From: Allobosea psychrotolerans
Lineage (GTDB): Bacteria; Pseudomonadota; Alphaproteobacteria; Rhizobiales; Beijerinckiaceae
Direction: 5' to 3'
Assembly (NCBI RefSeq): GCF_002917105.1
Contig: NZ_PQFZ01000011.1
Coordinates: forward strand, 1-64,000
DNA: 64,000 nucleotides
Shown here: positions 53,684 through 63,000 of the stretch, piece by piece
Layout of the letters: each line of letters starts with the position of its first letter
How positions within the stretch are numbered: the stretch's first letter is position 1
Notes under the pieces: model-generated
Told to the model about the DNA's origin: nothing
Databases searched by the model: none
Seen by the model: the letters and a program-made list of their open reading frames with translations, nothing else
Program-made: the position numbers and the translations under genes

Positions 53684-54847
53684 ATGCGCATCGTCGATGT
53701 CCGCGAGATCACCAAGCCGATCGCCTCGCCGATCCGCAATGCCTATATCGACTTCTCCAGGATGACGGCGAGCCTCGTGGCGGTGGTGACCGATGTGGTC
53801 CGCGAGGGTCGGCGCGTGGTCGGCTACGGCTTCAACTCAAACGGCCGCTACGGCCAGGGCGGCCTCATCCGCGAGCGTTTTCGCGGCCGCATCCTCGAAG
53901 CGGCTCCCGAGAGCCTTGTCGACGAGAGCGGCGACAATCTCGATCCCCACAAGATCTGGGCGACGATGATGACGAATGAGAAGCCGGGCGGCCATGGCGA
54001 GCGTTCGGTGGCGGTCGGCACGCTCGACATGGCCGTCTGGGACGCTGTCGCCAAGATCGCGGGCAAGCCGCTGTTCCGCCTGCTGGCAGAACAGAAGGGC
54101 CGAGAGGCCGATCCCCGGGTCTTCGTCTACGCGGCGGGCGGCTACTATTATCCCGGCAAGGACGACAGCGCCCTGCGAGCCGAGATGCGCGGCTATCTCG
54201 ACCGCGGCTACACCGTCGTGAAGATGAAGATCGGCGGCGCCGGCCTCGGTGAGGATCAGCGCCGCATCGAGGCGGTGCTGGCCGAGATCGGCTCGCAGGC
54301 TCAGCTTGCCGTCGATGCGAATGGGCGCTTCGACCTGGAGACCGGGATCGCCTATGCCAAGATGCTGCGCCACTATCCGCTGTTCTGGTACGAGGAGGTC
54401 GGCGATCCCCTCGACTATGCCCTGCAGGCGGCCCTCTCGGAGTTCTATCCCGGCCCGATGGCGACGGGCGAGAACCTGTTCTCGCATCAGGATGCGCGCA
54501 ATCTCCTGCGCTATGGCGGGATGCGGCCCGACCGGGACTGGCTGCAATTCGACTGCGCCCTGTCCTATGGCCTGGTCGAGTACCTGCGGACGCTCGATGT
54601 GCTCGCGCAGTTCGGCTGGTCGCCGTCGCGCTGCATCCCGCATGGCGGCCACCAGATGTCGCTCAACATCGCGGCCGGCCTCGGGCTCGGCGGCAATGAG
54701 AGCTATCCCGACCTGTTCCAGCCCTATGGCGGGTTTCCCGACAGCGTTCGCGTCGAGAACGGCCATATCGTGATGCCGGAGCTTCCGGGCATCGGCTTCG
54801 AGGGCAAGTCCGACCTGATCAAGGTCATGCGCGAATTGGCGGAGTGA
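53684..54847 (+). CDS. tarD: D(-)-tartrate dehydratase
   Basis: Enolase-superfamily enzyme of 387 residues, almost identical in many blocks, as I recall, to the characterised Bradyrhizobium D-tartrate dehydratase (SPIRNAYIDFSRM, VGYGFNSNGRYGQGGLIRER, YAAGGYYYPGKD). It dehydrates D-tartrate to oxaloacetate. The KxK acid/base motif is VVKMKIGG, metal ligands are in LAVDANGRFD, WYEEVGDPLDY and ATGENLFS, and the general-acid His is in PHGGHQMSLN. ATG 53684 follows AGGGAG by 6 bases. Divergent from a LysR gene; no tartrate transporter is adjacent. Confidence 0.93.
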   Translation: MRIVDVREITKPIASPIRNAYIDFSRMTASLVAVVTDVVREGRRVVGYGFNSNGRYGQGGLIRERFRGRILEAAPESLVDESGDNLDPHKIWATMMTNEKPGGHGERSVAVGTLDMAVWDAVAKIAGKPLFRLLAEQKGREADPRVFVYAAGGYYYPGKDDSALRAEMRGYLDRGYTVVKMKIGGAGLGEDQRRIEAVLAEIGSQAQLAVDANGRFDLETGIAYAKMLRHYPLFWYEEVGDPLDYALQAALSEFYPGPMATGENLFSHQDARNLLRYGGMRPDRDWLQFDCALSYGLVEYLRTLDVLAQFGWSPSRCIPHGGHQMSLNIAAGLGLGGNESYPDLFQPYGGFPDSVRVENGHIVMPELPGIGFEGKSDLIKVMRELAE

Positions 54848-54900
54848 GGCAGCGGGACCGGTGGGCGAGCTGGGGCTGGTAAGGACGCACTGGAACCACA

Positions 54901-55049
54901 CCGTCATTCCGGGGCAGGCCGCAGGCCTGAGCCCGGAACCCAGAACCGATGCGCCCGACATTTGAGGCTCGCCATGCGAGCGCCTCATGGAGATCCCGCA
55001 TCGGCTCTGGGTTCCAGGCTCGATCCTTCGGATCGCCCCGGAATGACGG
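54901..55049. repeat. Long imperfect inverted repeat
   Basis: Outer arms CCGTCATTCCGGGGC (54901-54915) and 55035-55049 pair perfectly; inner GAACCCAGA/TCTGGGTTC and CGATGCG/CGCATCG pairs, and a small central hairpin GGCTCG/CGAGC, fill the rest. It lies between tarD and opgG, which converge on it, so it may act as a two-way terminator. Confidence 0.85.
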
Positions 55050-55063
55050 CGGCACCAGCACAA

Positions 55064-56761
55064 TCAATCCTTGCTGACGACCGTTGGGCTTGAAGGTGGA
55101 GCCGCGACCTTCGGCATCGACCAGGAACTCGTCCAGGTCTCCGTCAGGGTGCGGGATCGCGATTTCAGGAAGAGGCGCAGTTCGGCGGTTTCGCCGGCGG
55201 GCAATGTCGCGTCGACGATGGCGCGGAAGCCCTTCGCCGCCGGGTTCGCATCGACGATCGTCGCGGCGATGGCTCCGGCCGTGGTCGATGCGACGATTTC
55301 GACGCGCTTGGGGTCGGACAGGTAGTATTCGAGATCGCCATCGCTGAAATCGACGATGAACCGCTTCTTGCCGACGTCCTTGGCTCCGCTATCCTCGGTG
55401 TTCGAGCCGTCGAAGCTGTTCCGGACCTGCCCGTAAGGGTGCAGAGCCTTCGTCGTCGAGAGAGCCGAGATGCGATAGCTGAACTGGCTGACTTTCCTGG
55501 GTTCGAGCGGGGTGCTCGGCGTCCAGCAGGCGACGATGTTGTCGAAGGCTTCGCCGGTCGTCGGAATCTCGATCAGGTCGACGCGCCCTTCGCCCCAGTC
55601 GCCGGCGGGCTCGACCCAGTATCCCGGTCGCGCATGGTACTGCGCTTCGAGATCCTGGTAATGGCCGAACTCACGGTCGCGCTGCATCAGGCCGAAGCCG
55701 CGCGGATTGGTGTCGCCGAAGCTCGAGATCCGCAGCGATTTCGGGTTCCGGATCGGCCGCCAGACCCATTCGCCGCCACCGGTTTTAAGCATCAGCCCGT
55801 CGGAATCATGGATTTCAGGCCGGAAATCGGTGCGCTGGCCGAGGTCGCCCTCGCCGGCGAGGAACATCGAGGTGAGGGGGGCGATGCCGATGCGGGGGAG
55901 CTTTACGCGCGGGATGATCGTCGCCGTCACGGCAACGCTGGTCTGCTGTCCCGGCGTGACGACGAACCGATACGCGCCGGCGACGGAGGGCGAGTCCAGC
56001 AGGGCGTAGATCACGAGGTCGGTGCTGTCGCGCGTCGGCTCCTCCAGCCAGAGCGCCCTGAAGAACGGAAACTCTTCCGGCTGCTCGCCACCGACATCCA
56101 GCGCCAGGGCACGCGCCGACAAACCATAGCGATGGCCGCGCCCGATCAGTCGAAAATAGCTCGCGCCGAGAAAGGCGATCAGCTCGTCCTGCACGTTCAG
56201 GGCGTTCAGCGTCGTCGTCACGGCAAAGCCGGCGAAGCCCAGCGCAGGTGAGAGCTGCTTGGGAACGGGAACCTTGCCGTATTCGAACAGGCTCGTGGTG
56301 AAGGCGAGCGGGATGGCGCTGCCATCCTTGATGACGTGCAATTGCACCGGCTTGTCGTGAAGAAACCCGAGATGGAAGGGATGGAGCCGGAAGTCGGAGC
56401 CGCTGTCCCGCCAGAACGCCTTTTCCCTGCGGAAGCGGATTTCCCGGTAGCTGTCATAGGTCAGCTTCGACAGCTCCGGCGGTATCGTCAGCCCCTCGGC
56501 ATCGAAGGCGCGCTCGCCCAGCGCCCGCGCCTGTTCGACGACGTCGTCATAGCTGAACGGACTGCCGCGCGGCGAGGCCGGCGTCGCCGCCGCGCCGGGC
56601 TGGGCTGTGGCGAACAGGCCTGTCGATGCGAGCATGGCCAGGGCCGTGCGGCGCGAAGGCAGCTGCCCGGCATGGCGATCGGGCGCCATGGCGTGCGCGC
56701 TCTCCGCAGCCATCGATGCGTCTCCTGCTCGGATCATGCCGGTGCGGCGAGAGTCGGTCAT
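55064..56761 (-). CDS. opgG: Periplasmic glucan biosynthesis protein, MdoG/OpgG family
   Basis: A 565-residue protein of the OpgG/OpgD family needed for osmoregulated periplasmic glucan synthesis. A twin-arginine signal is seen at residues 36-55 (PSRRTALAMLASTGLFATA), suggesting Tat export. The mature N-terminal domain has FSYDDVVEQARALG and FRLHPFHLGFLHD; the GFGLMQRDREFGHYQDLEA and PAGDWGEGRVDLIEIPT blocks are diagnostic. No opgH glucosyltransferase is adjacent. The first ATG (56761) overlaps the preceding gene's stop; ATGs before the Tat motif are alternatives. Confidence 0.93.
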   Translation of the reverse strand: MTDSRRTGMIRAGDASMAAESAHAMAPDRHAGQLPSRRTALAMLASTGLFATAQPGAAATPASPRGSPFSYDDVVEQARALGERAFDAEGLTIPPELSKLTYDSYREIRFRREKAFWRDSGSDFRLHPFHLGFLHDKPVQLHVIKDGSAIPLAFTTSLFEYGKVPVPKQLSPALGFAGFAVTTTLNALNVQDELIAFLGASYFRLIGRGHRYGLSARALALDVGGEQPEEFPFFRALWLEEPTRDSTDLVIYALLDSPSVAGAYRFVVTPGQQTSVAVTATIIPRVKLPRIGIAPLTSMFLAGEGDLGQRTDFRPEIHDSDGLMLKTGGGEWVWRPIRNPKSLRISSFGDTNPRGFGLMQRDREFGHYQDLEAQYHARPGYWVEPAGDWGEGRVDLIEIPTTGEAFDNIVACWTPSTPLEPRKVSQFSYRISALSTTKALHPYGQVRNSFDGSNTEDSGAKDVGKKRFIVDFSDGDLEYYLSDPKRVEIVASTTAGAIAATIVDANPAAKGFRAIVDATLPAGETAELRLFLKSRSRTLTETWTSSWSMPKVAAPPSSPTVVSKD

Positions 56762-57024
56762 GGCGCGTAGGGTGACGGAACGATCACACGTATCTTACGG
56801 ACAGGGGCGATCACGGTTTTCGTTTCGACGGCTTGCGGTGAGGCCTGGTCGAGAGGCCTGGCGAGAAGCAGATCGATCTCTGGCTTTTCGCCGAGGACGA
56901 CGGACACCCGCGTGTCTTCCCCCGCCGGGCGTTGAGCCTGCGCATGAGCCAGGTCCCCAGCAGCCAAGCCCGCAGCGACCACCATCGCCGCCAGCGCTCC
57001 GGCACATCTTATTCGCATTTTCAT
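56758..57024 (-). CDS. Small secreted protein encoded before opgG
   Basis: An 88-residue protein with a cleavable signal peptide (residues 1-28, MKMRIRCAGALAAMVVAAGL, ending AHAQ) and a short mature region rich in Val, Arg and Pro with no family I recognise. It starts at ATG 57024; ATG 57054 would put residues before the signal. Its stop overlaps opgG by 4 bases (ATGA), so the two are translated together and may work together in the periplasm. An EcfG-like promoter lies 35 bases upstream. Confidence 0.75.
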   Translation of the reverse strand: MKMRIRCAGALAAMVVAAGLAAGDLAHAQAQRPAGEDTRVSVVLGEKPEIDLLLARPLDQASPQAVETKTVIAPVRKIRVIVPSPYAP

Positions 57025-57058
57025 TGTCGATCCGCCCAGTGATGCCTTGTGCATTGTG

Positions 57059-57083
57059 AACCGGTCAGCGCCGCTAAAGTTCC
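57059..57083 (-). promoter_or_regulatory. EcfG-like (general stress) promoter
   Basis: On the minus strand, GGAAC (57083-57079), 17 bases, GTT (57061-57059), with G in place of the consensus C before GTT. It ends 34 bases before the secreted-protein ATG and would drive opgG too. Confidence 0.5.
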
Positions 57084-57140
57084 TCTGTCTTGGGCGGGGC
57101 GGGCTGTCGGAGCCGGCAATTGCGAGGGCCGGTTTCGATC

Positions 57141-57461
57141 CTAGGCAGAACCTGCGGGCTCAGCTCGCGCGCGCGATCGAAGCGCTAATTCTTCCAACGC
57201 GCCGGAAGCGAACGACCAATTGCCAGCATATTGCGGGCCTTGAATTTGGATAATGTATCGCCCCTTGCGCCTCCCAAGTTGAGAGCCTGAGATATGAGTG
57301 ACCTCGACGCGGTGATTGGGAAGAACGGCGCCGTCGGCTTTTGACATGCGCAACAGAGTCTCTGGATAGAGCCGATCCGACGTGATGGCCTTCCCTAGTT
57401 CGGAAAAAACCGTGCGGACGTGCTCCGGCCAAGAGTCTAGCGGGAAACGCTGAAGCGCCAT
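57141..57461 (-). CDS. Hypothetical protein (106 aa), uncertain
   Basis: A 106-codon ORF from ATG 57461 to TAG 57141. Its translation (MALQRFPLDSWPEHVRTVFS...) has a normal amino-acid mix rather than the Arg/Pro/Ala-rich look of shadow ORFs, and GC content here is lower than in the neighbours. I recognise no family, signal or membrane segment, and the ribosome site is weak. It may be a recent acquisition or a decayed fragment. The frame stays open upstream to 57665, inside the next gene. Confidence 0.35.
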   Translation of the reverse strand: MALQRFPLDSWPEHVRTVFSELGKAITSDRLYPETLLRMSKADGAVLPNHRVEVTHISGSQLGRRKGRYIIQIQGPQYAGNWSFASGALEELALRSRARAEPAGSA

Positions 57462-57604
57462 CGAATGCTTGCTCGGTGCAGCGACCGTTGGATGCTCAGA
57501 ATAAACGGAAGCTGTCGATCGACAACTTCCGCTCCCTACGCCAGAGCTGCCATCGCAAGCAATCCAGCTGATTGGTCGGGTCGGCCCAAAACCGACGCCT
57601 GATC

Positions 57605-58573
57605 TCACACCCCGAACTGCGTCCGCCAGGCCGCGATGTCCTCCAGCGCGACGTTCGAGCCGCAAAGCACGAGGCCGACCCGCTCGCCCGGCTTGAACTT
57701 GTCCTTGCTGGCGATCGCGGCGGCGACGACGCAGGCCGCCGCCGGCTCGAGCAGGACGCGGCCGTTCTGCAGCACCCAGACGATCTCGCGCACCGCCTCG
57801 AGATCGGGCACGACGACGATGTCCTCCAGGAACTGCCGCGCCGCCGCCATCGTCCGTTCGGTCGCGAAGGGGGCGTTCAGCGTGCGGGCGATCGAGGTCG
57901 GGCGCAGCGGCACGGGCTTTCCCGCCGCAAGCGCCTGCGTCATCGTCGTGGCGCCTTCGGTCTCGACGCCATGGATGCGCACGGCCGGGTCGAGCCCTTT
58001 CAGCGCCGCGCCGACGCCGGCCGAGAATCCGCCGCCGCCGATCGAGATGAAGACATGGTCGAGCCGCCCGCTGGCGTCGCTGGCGAGTTCGAGCCCAAGC
58101 GTCCCATGGCCGGCGATGATGGCGGGATCGTCGAAGGAATGGATGTTGGTCATGCCCTGCGCGGCATAGTCGGCCGCCTTGGCGAAAGCCTCGATCGCGT
58201 CCTCGCAGAGCTCGACCTCGCCGCCGGCGCCCTTGGTCAGCGCGATGTTCAGCGGCGCGACGTCCTTCGGCATCAGCACGAGCGCGCGTGCGCCCATCGC
58301 GCGGGCGACCATCGAGACGGCGATGGCGTGGTTGCCGCCCGAGACCGTGACGACGCCGCGCGCGAGCTCCACCTCGCTCATGCCCATCAGCTTGTTGAAG
58401 CAGCCGCGCACCTTGAACGAGCCGCCAAGCTGCAGCGCCTCGACCTTGACCACGGTCTCGACCCCGAGCCGGGCCGACAGGCCCGCGCTGTGATAGGTCG
58501 GGGTGCGCCGGATCTTGCCGGCGATCCGGGTCGCTGCGGCCTGGATGTCTGCGAGGGTGACGTCGAAATTCAT
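57605..58573 (-). CDS. Threonine/serine dehydratase-like PLP enzyme
   Basis: A 322-residue fold-type II PLP enzyme, threonine ammonia-lyase/serine racemase class. The Schiff-base lysine is in GGSFKVRGCFNKL, the phosphate loop is ISIGGGGFSAGVG, and VSGGNHAIAVS matches the substrate loop. It lacks the C-terminal regulatory (ACT-like) domain of biosynthetic IlvA, so it is catabolic or related to hydroxyectoine-type EutB enzymes. ATG 58573 is best spaced after AAGGCGG; ATG 58579 is two codons earlier. Confidence 0.9.
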   Translation of the reverse strand: MNFDVTLADIQAAATRIAGKIRRTPTYHSAGLSARLGVETVVKVEALQLGGSFKVRGCFNKLMGMSEVELARGVVTVSGGNHAIAVSMVARAMGARALVLMPKDVAPLNIALTKGAGGEVELCEDAIEAFAKAADYAAQGMTNIHSFDDPAIIAGHGTLGLELASDASGRLDHVFISIGGGGFSAGVGAALKGLDPAVRIHGVETEGATTMTQALAAGKPVPLRPTSIARTLNAPFATERTMAAARQFLEDIVVVPDLEAVREIVWVLQNGRVLLEPAAACVVAAAIASKDKFKPGERVGLVLCGSNVALEDIAAWRTQFGV

Positions 58574-58800
58574 GGGCATCCGCCTTTTTGCTGGGCTGCT
58601 GCCGTTATAGGCGATCAGCGGCTGCGGGCGAGGGGGCATTTGCAGGTCGCTCACGCACTGCACGACTGAGCCGGCGCGTCGGTGCGCGGCCGGCTTGCCA
58701 CGAGCGGCCACGCGCCAAGCCATGCAAAGATCACGCGGATGGCTCCGATTCGGCCGGGATAATCATGGACCCCGGAGCAGAGCCGGATTCGGGGAAAACC

Positions 58801-59841
58801 ATGTCTCGGCGCGCTTTCATTATCGGTGGAACCGGCCAGATCGGCCGCGCGGTTGCCGATGAGCTGCTCACGCATGGCTGGGAAGTGATCCTGTCCCATC
58901 GCGGCCACCGCCTGCTTCCCGAGGAGATGGCGGCGAGGGGGGCGAAGCAGGCCGTGCTCGATCGCGATGAGCCGGGAGCCCTGGCGCGCGCGCTCGCAGC
59001 GGGCGCGGATGCGGTCATTGATACGATCGCCTATACGGACGCGCATGCCGACCAATTGCTCGAGATCGAGCGGAGCACCGGCGCCTTCGTCGTCATCTCG
59101 TCCTGCAGTGTCTATTGCGACGCGGCCGGCCGGACGCTCGACGAGGCCCGCACAGGTGGCTTTCCGGACCTGCCCTTGGCCATGACGGAAGACCAGCCGA
59201 CGGTCGATCCCGGTCCAAAAACCTATTCGACCCGCAAGGTCGCGCTGGAGCGCCGCCTGCTCGACCATGCCAGGCAGCCGGTGACGGTCCTGCGGCCATG
59301 CGCCATTCACGGCCCGCATTCCGTGCATCCGCGCGAATGGTGGTTCGTCAAGCGCATGCTCGATGGGCGAGGCGCGATCCCGCTGGCCTATCGCGGCGAG
59401 AGCCGGTTCCACACTTCGGCTGTCGTCAATCTCGCCGCTTTGGTTCGCAGGGCGCTGGAGGTTCCCGGCACGCGCATCCTCAACGCGGCGGATCCCTCGC
59501 CACCGACCGTCGCCGAGATCGCGACGACGATCGCGGGCCATCTCGATTACCGAGGGCGGCTGCTGCCCGTGGACGACGACAGTTATCCGCCGCTGATCGG
59601 GGCGACGCCATGGTCGGTTCCCGCGCCGTTCACGCTCGACACCAGCGCTGCTCTCGCCTTGGGCTACAGGCCCGTCGCGACCTATCGGGACGCAAGCAAG
59701 GCCGCCTGCGACTGGCTGGTGAAAACCGCGCCCGCCGATTGGCGAGAGGCATTTCCCGTTCTGGCCAGCTATGCGCGCGATCTCTTCGATTATGCCGGCG
59801 AGGACGCCCATTTCGAGCGGGTCTCGCCGGGCAGGACCTGA
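58801..59841 (+). CDS. NAD-dependent epimerase/dehydratase family protein
   Basis: A 346-residue extended-SDR-like protein. The nucleotide motif is IIGGTGQIGRAV at residues 7-18; VISSCSVYCD and the YxxxK-type YSTRKVALE supply the active site. TILNAADPSPPTVAEIA-like and C-terminal segments resemble nucleotide-sugar epimerases and isoflavone-reductase-like proteins; substrate unknown. ATG 58801 is preceded by GGGGAAAA; an ATG at 58765 would add a short unrelated stretch. Confidence 0.85.
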   Translation: MSRRAFIIGGTGQIGRAVADELLTHGWEVILSHRGHRLLPEEMAARGAKQAVLDRDEPGALARALAAGADAVIDTIAYTDAHADQLLEIERSTGAFVVISSCSVYCDAAGRTLDEARTGGFPDLPLAMTEDQPTVDPGPKTYSTRKVALERRLLDHARQPVTVLRPCAIHGPHSVHPREWWFVKRMLDGRGAIPLAYRGESRFHTSAVVNLAALVRRALEVPGTRILNAADPSPPTVAEIATTIAGHLDYRGRLLPVDDDSYPPLIGATPWSVPAPFTLDTSAALALGYRPVATYRDASKAACDWLVKTAPADWREAFPVLASYARDLFDYAGEDAHFERVSPGRT

Positions 59842-59956
59842 TCCCTGCGTCGGGCTCGGCCCCGCCCGCCGCGGCGCATGATTGACCCGGCGCTCCAGCA
59901 GCGTAGCCTGCCGGCACGAAACCTGCCTCTCGCCCGACCTTTGGAGACTGTGACCC

Positions 59957-61108
59957 GTGACCCTGACGCCTAAGGAGATGCTCGCCAAACTGGTTTCGTT
60001 CAACACGGAATCGCAGCGCAGCAATCTCGAGCTGATCCATTTCTGCCGCGACTATCTCGCCTCGCTCGGCGTCGAGAGCACGCTGGTGCCAAGCGAGGAC
60101 GGAGAGAAGGCCAATCTCTACGCAACGGTCGGGCCGAAGGTCGAGGGTGGCGTCGTGCTGTCGGGCCATACCGATGTCGTGCCGGTCGCAGGCCAGGACT
60201 GGACCTCCGATCCCTGGACGCTGACAGAGCGCGACGGCAAGCTTTATGGCCGCGGCGCCTGCGACATGAAGGGATTCGACGCCATCGCGCTCGCCCTCGT
60301 GCCGGAGATGCTCAAGGCGCCGCTGAAGCGCCCGGTCCATATCGCCTTGTCCTATGACGAGGAGGTCGGCTGCCTGGGTGCGCGCATCCTGGTCAAGGCG
60401 ATGGCGGCGGCCGGCATCAAGCCCGCGGCGGTGATCGTCGGCGAGCCTTCGATGATGCAGGTCGTCACCGGCCACAAGGGCGGCACCCGGATGCGCACCA
60501 CGGTGAAGGGCCATGCCGTCCATTCCAGCCGCGTCGATGTCGGCGTGCCCGCCGTCATGATCGCGGGCAAGCTGATCGAGTGGCACAACCAGACCATGGC
60601 GGAGAATAAGGCGCGGGCGAGCAACGAGAACCCCTTCGAGCCGCCTTACAGCACCTTGCATGTCGGGGTCGTCCAGGGCGGCACGGCGGTCAACATCACC
60701 GCCGAGCATTGCGTGTTCAGCCATGAGGTCCGCGTCGTTCCCGGCGATGAGGGCGTCGATTTCGTCGGGCGCTACAAGGCCAGGGTCGCCGAGATCGAAG
60801 CCGAGATGAAGGCGATCGCGCCCGAGACGGGCATCACCGTCGAGATCACCTCCGCCACGCCGCCGCTCGCCCCGGAGCAGGACGGCGCGGCCGAGGCGCT
60901 GTCGCGCCGCCTGACCGGCGATAATGGCAGCCATGTCGTCGCCTACGGCACCGAGGGCGGCCTGTTCCAAGGCGAGGGCTGGTCGACCGTGGTCTGCGGC
61001 CCCGGCGACATCGCCCAGGCACATCAGCCCGACGAGTTCATCACGATAGCCCAGCTCGAGGCCGGCACGGCCTTCGTGCGCGGCCTGATCGCCGATCTCT
61101 CGCGCTGA
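59957..61108 (+). CDS. argE: Acetylornithine deacetylase
   Basis: M20A metallohydrolase of 383 residues that deacetylates N-acetylornithine in arginine synthesis, or a close N-acyl amino acid. Metal-binding and catalytic blocks are LSGHTDVVPVAGQDW, GRGACDMKGFDA and SYDEEVGCLGAR with the general-base Glu; the dimerisation-domain His is in VKGHAVHSSRVDVG. The start is GTG 59957 with TTGGAG 11 bases upstream. It is followed by a 247-base gap before the next transporter. Confidence 0.92.
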   Translation: MTLTPKEMLAKLVSFNTESQRSNLELIHFCRDYLASLGVESTLVPSEDGEKANLYATVGPKVEGGVVLSGHTDVVPVAGQDWTSDPWTLTERDGKLYGRGACDMKGFDAIALALVPEMLKAPLKRPVHIALSYDEEVGCLGARILVKAMAAAGIKPAAVIVGEPSMMQVVTGHKGGTRMRTTVKGHAVHSSRVDVGVPAVMIAGKLIEWHNQTMAENKARASNENPFEPPYSTLHVGVVQGGTAVNITAEHCVFSHEVRVVPGDEGVDFVGRYKARVAEIEAEMKAIAPETGITVEITSATPPLAPEQDGAAEALSRRLTGDNGSHVVAYGTEGGLFQGEGWSTVVCGPGDIAQAHQPDEFITIAQLEAGTAFVRGLIADLSR

Positions 61109-61355
61109 CCCCAAGGCATGGCCCTTGCATCGCCGGCAACGCAAGGGCGGTGGCCGGGACTCTCAAATAAAAGTTCAATCTGGAACGAAAAGGCGGCGTC
61201 AGGCTGGACGCCGCTGCCAGGGCGTCTCTAAGCTGTCGTCTTCTTCGATCGTCTGCCAACGCATGTGGACGGTCGGAAAACCGCTCCCGGGAGGGGTGGG
61301 CGTCTTGGAGCTCCGGTTCCATTCGGGGCTCTCAACCAGAGGGGAGCAACCGATC

Positions 61356-62945
61356 ATGTCGTTCAAGACGCATTGCCTTGCCGCTGTCGCCGCCATGGCG
61401 CTGATCTGCGGCTCCGCGCAAGCTCAGACCTTGCGCTACGCCAACCAGGGCGAGCTCAAATCGCTCGATCCCTACACCGTCAACGAGACGACGACGCATG
61501 CCCATCTCGGCCACCCCTATGAGGGGCTGATCCGGCGCGGCAAGAACCTCGAGATCCTGCCCGGCCTCGCCGAGAAATGGGAGGTCTCGGCTGACGGCCT
61601 GACCTGGCGCTTCTTCCTGCGCAAGGGCGTGAAGTTCCATGGCGGCGAGGATTTCACCGCCGACGACGTGGTGTTCTCGGCCGACCGTTCGCGCGCGCCG
61701 GGCTCCAACGTCCAGACCCGCGTTCCCACCGGCGCCAAGGTCGTCAAGATCGACGACTACACCGTCGACTTCCAATTGCCCTCGCCCAACCCGATCCTGC
61801 ATTACCAGTGGGACACCTGGTACATCATGTCGAAGAAATGGGCCGAGGCGAACAACTCGACCCAGCCGACCCCGGCCAACGCCACCACCCCGACCTTCGC
61901 CTCGCTCAACGCCAATGGCACCGGCGCCTTCAAGGTCGAGAGCCATCAGCCGGGCGTCAAGACCGTCTTCAAGGTCAACGAGAACTGGTGGAACAAGAAC
62001 CCGGAGCATAATCTCAAGGAGATCATCTTCACGCCGATCGCCTCGGACGCCACGCGCGTCGCGGCGCTGCTGTCGGGCGAGGTCGACGTGATCGAGCCGG
62101 TGCCGATCCAGGACATCCAGCGCGTCAACGCCTCCGGCAACGCCCAGGTGCTGACGGGGCCGGAACTGCGCACGATCTTCCTCGGCATGGACCAGGCTCG
62201 TGACGAATTGCTTGAGTCCAGCGTCAAGGGCAAGAACCCGTTCAAGGATGTCCGGGTCCGCCAGGCCTTCTATCAGGCGATCGATATCGAGACGATCAAA
62301 AGCCGCGTCATGCGCGGTCTCTCCACGCCATCGCCCCTGATGATCGCGCCGGAACTCTTCCCCAGCACCGGCTTCACCCGCGCCAAGTTCGACAGCGCCG
62401 CCGCCAAGAAGCTGCTGGCCGATGCTGGCTATCCCGACGGTTTCGAACTCGGCATGGACTGCCCCAATGACCGCTACGTCAATGACGGCGCGATCTGCCA
62501 GGCGGTGGTCGGCATGCTCGCCCGCATCGGCGTCAAGGTGAACCTGAACGCCCAGCCCAAGGGCCAGTATTTCGCCAAGGTGCTGAAGCCCGGCGGCTAC
62601 AAGACCTCGTTCTATCTGCTCGGCTGGACGCCCGGCACCAGCGACGCCCACAACGTGCTCTTCGACATCATGGGCTGCCGCGACAACCCCGCCTCCTCGC
62701 GTGGCGAGTCCAATGTCGGCGGCTACTGCAACAAGAAGCTGGACGCGCTGACCGACAAGATCCTCGTCGAGGTGGACAAGGCCAAGCGCGACGCGATGAT
62801 CCGCGGGGCCTTCCAGCTCTCGATCGACGATTTCGCCTACATCCCGCTGCATCAGCAGGCGCTGGCCTGGGGCGTCTCGAAGAAGGTCAAGCTGCCGCAG
62901 CGCGCCGACAATGCGGTGAACTTCCAATACGCTATCAAGGAGTGA
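61356..62945 (+). CDS. ABC transporter substrate-binding protein, peptide type (family 5)
   Basis: Periplasmic binding protein of 529 residues. Signal peptide residues 1-23 (MSFKTHCLAAVAAMALICGS, cleaved near AQA). LKSLDPYTVNETTTHAHLGHPYEGL and TWRFFLRKGVKFHGGEDFTADDV are SBP_bac_5 signatures. It is only distantly related to the copy at 37655. Six or seven cysteines in the mature part (for example MDCPNDRYVNDGAICQ and MGCRDN) may form disulfides. ATG 61356 follows GAGGGGA. First gene of a second transporter that continues beyond the window. Confidence 0.92.
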   Translation: MSFKTHCLAAVAAMALICGSAQAQTLRYANQGELKSLDPYTVNETTTHAHLGHPYEGLIRRGKNLEILPGLAEKWEVSADGLTWRFFLRKGVKFHGGEDFTADDVVFSADRSRAPGSNVQTRVPTGAKVVKIDDYTVDFQLPSPNPILHYQWDTWYIMSKKWAEANNSTQPTPANATTPTFASLNANGTGAFKVESHQPGVKTVFKVNENWWNKNPEHNLKEIIFTPIASDATRVAALLSGEVDVIEPVPIQDIQRVNASGNAQVLTGPELRTIFLGMDQARDELLESSVKGKNPFKDVRVRQAFYQAIDIETIKSRVMRGLSTPSPLMIAPELFPSTGFTRAKFDSAAAKKLLADAGYPDGFELGMDCPNDRYVNDGAICQAVVGMLARIGVKVNLNAQPKGQYFAKVLKPGGYKTSFYLLGWTPGTSDAHNVLFDIMGCRDNPASSRGESNVGGYCNKKLDALTDKILVEVDKAKRDAMIRGAFQLSIDDFAYIPLHQQALAWGVSKKVKLPQRADNAVNFQYAIKE

Positions 62946-63000
62946 ACGGGAGCGCAGTGTTCGAGCTGCGTGTCTTGCCCGTCCGGTTGCCCCACGCGAT

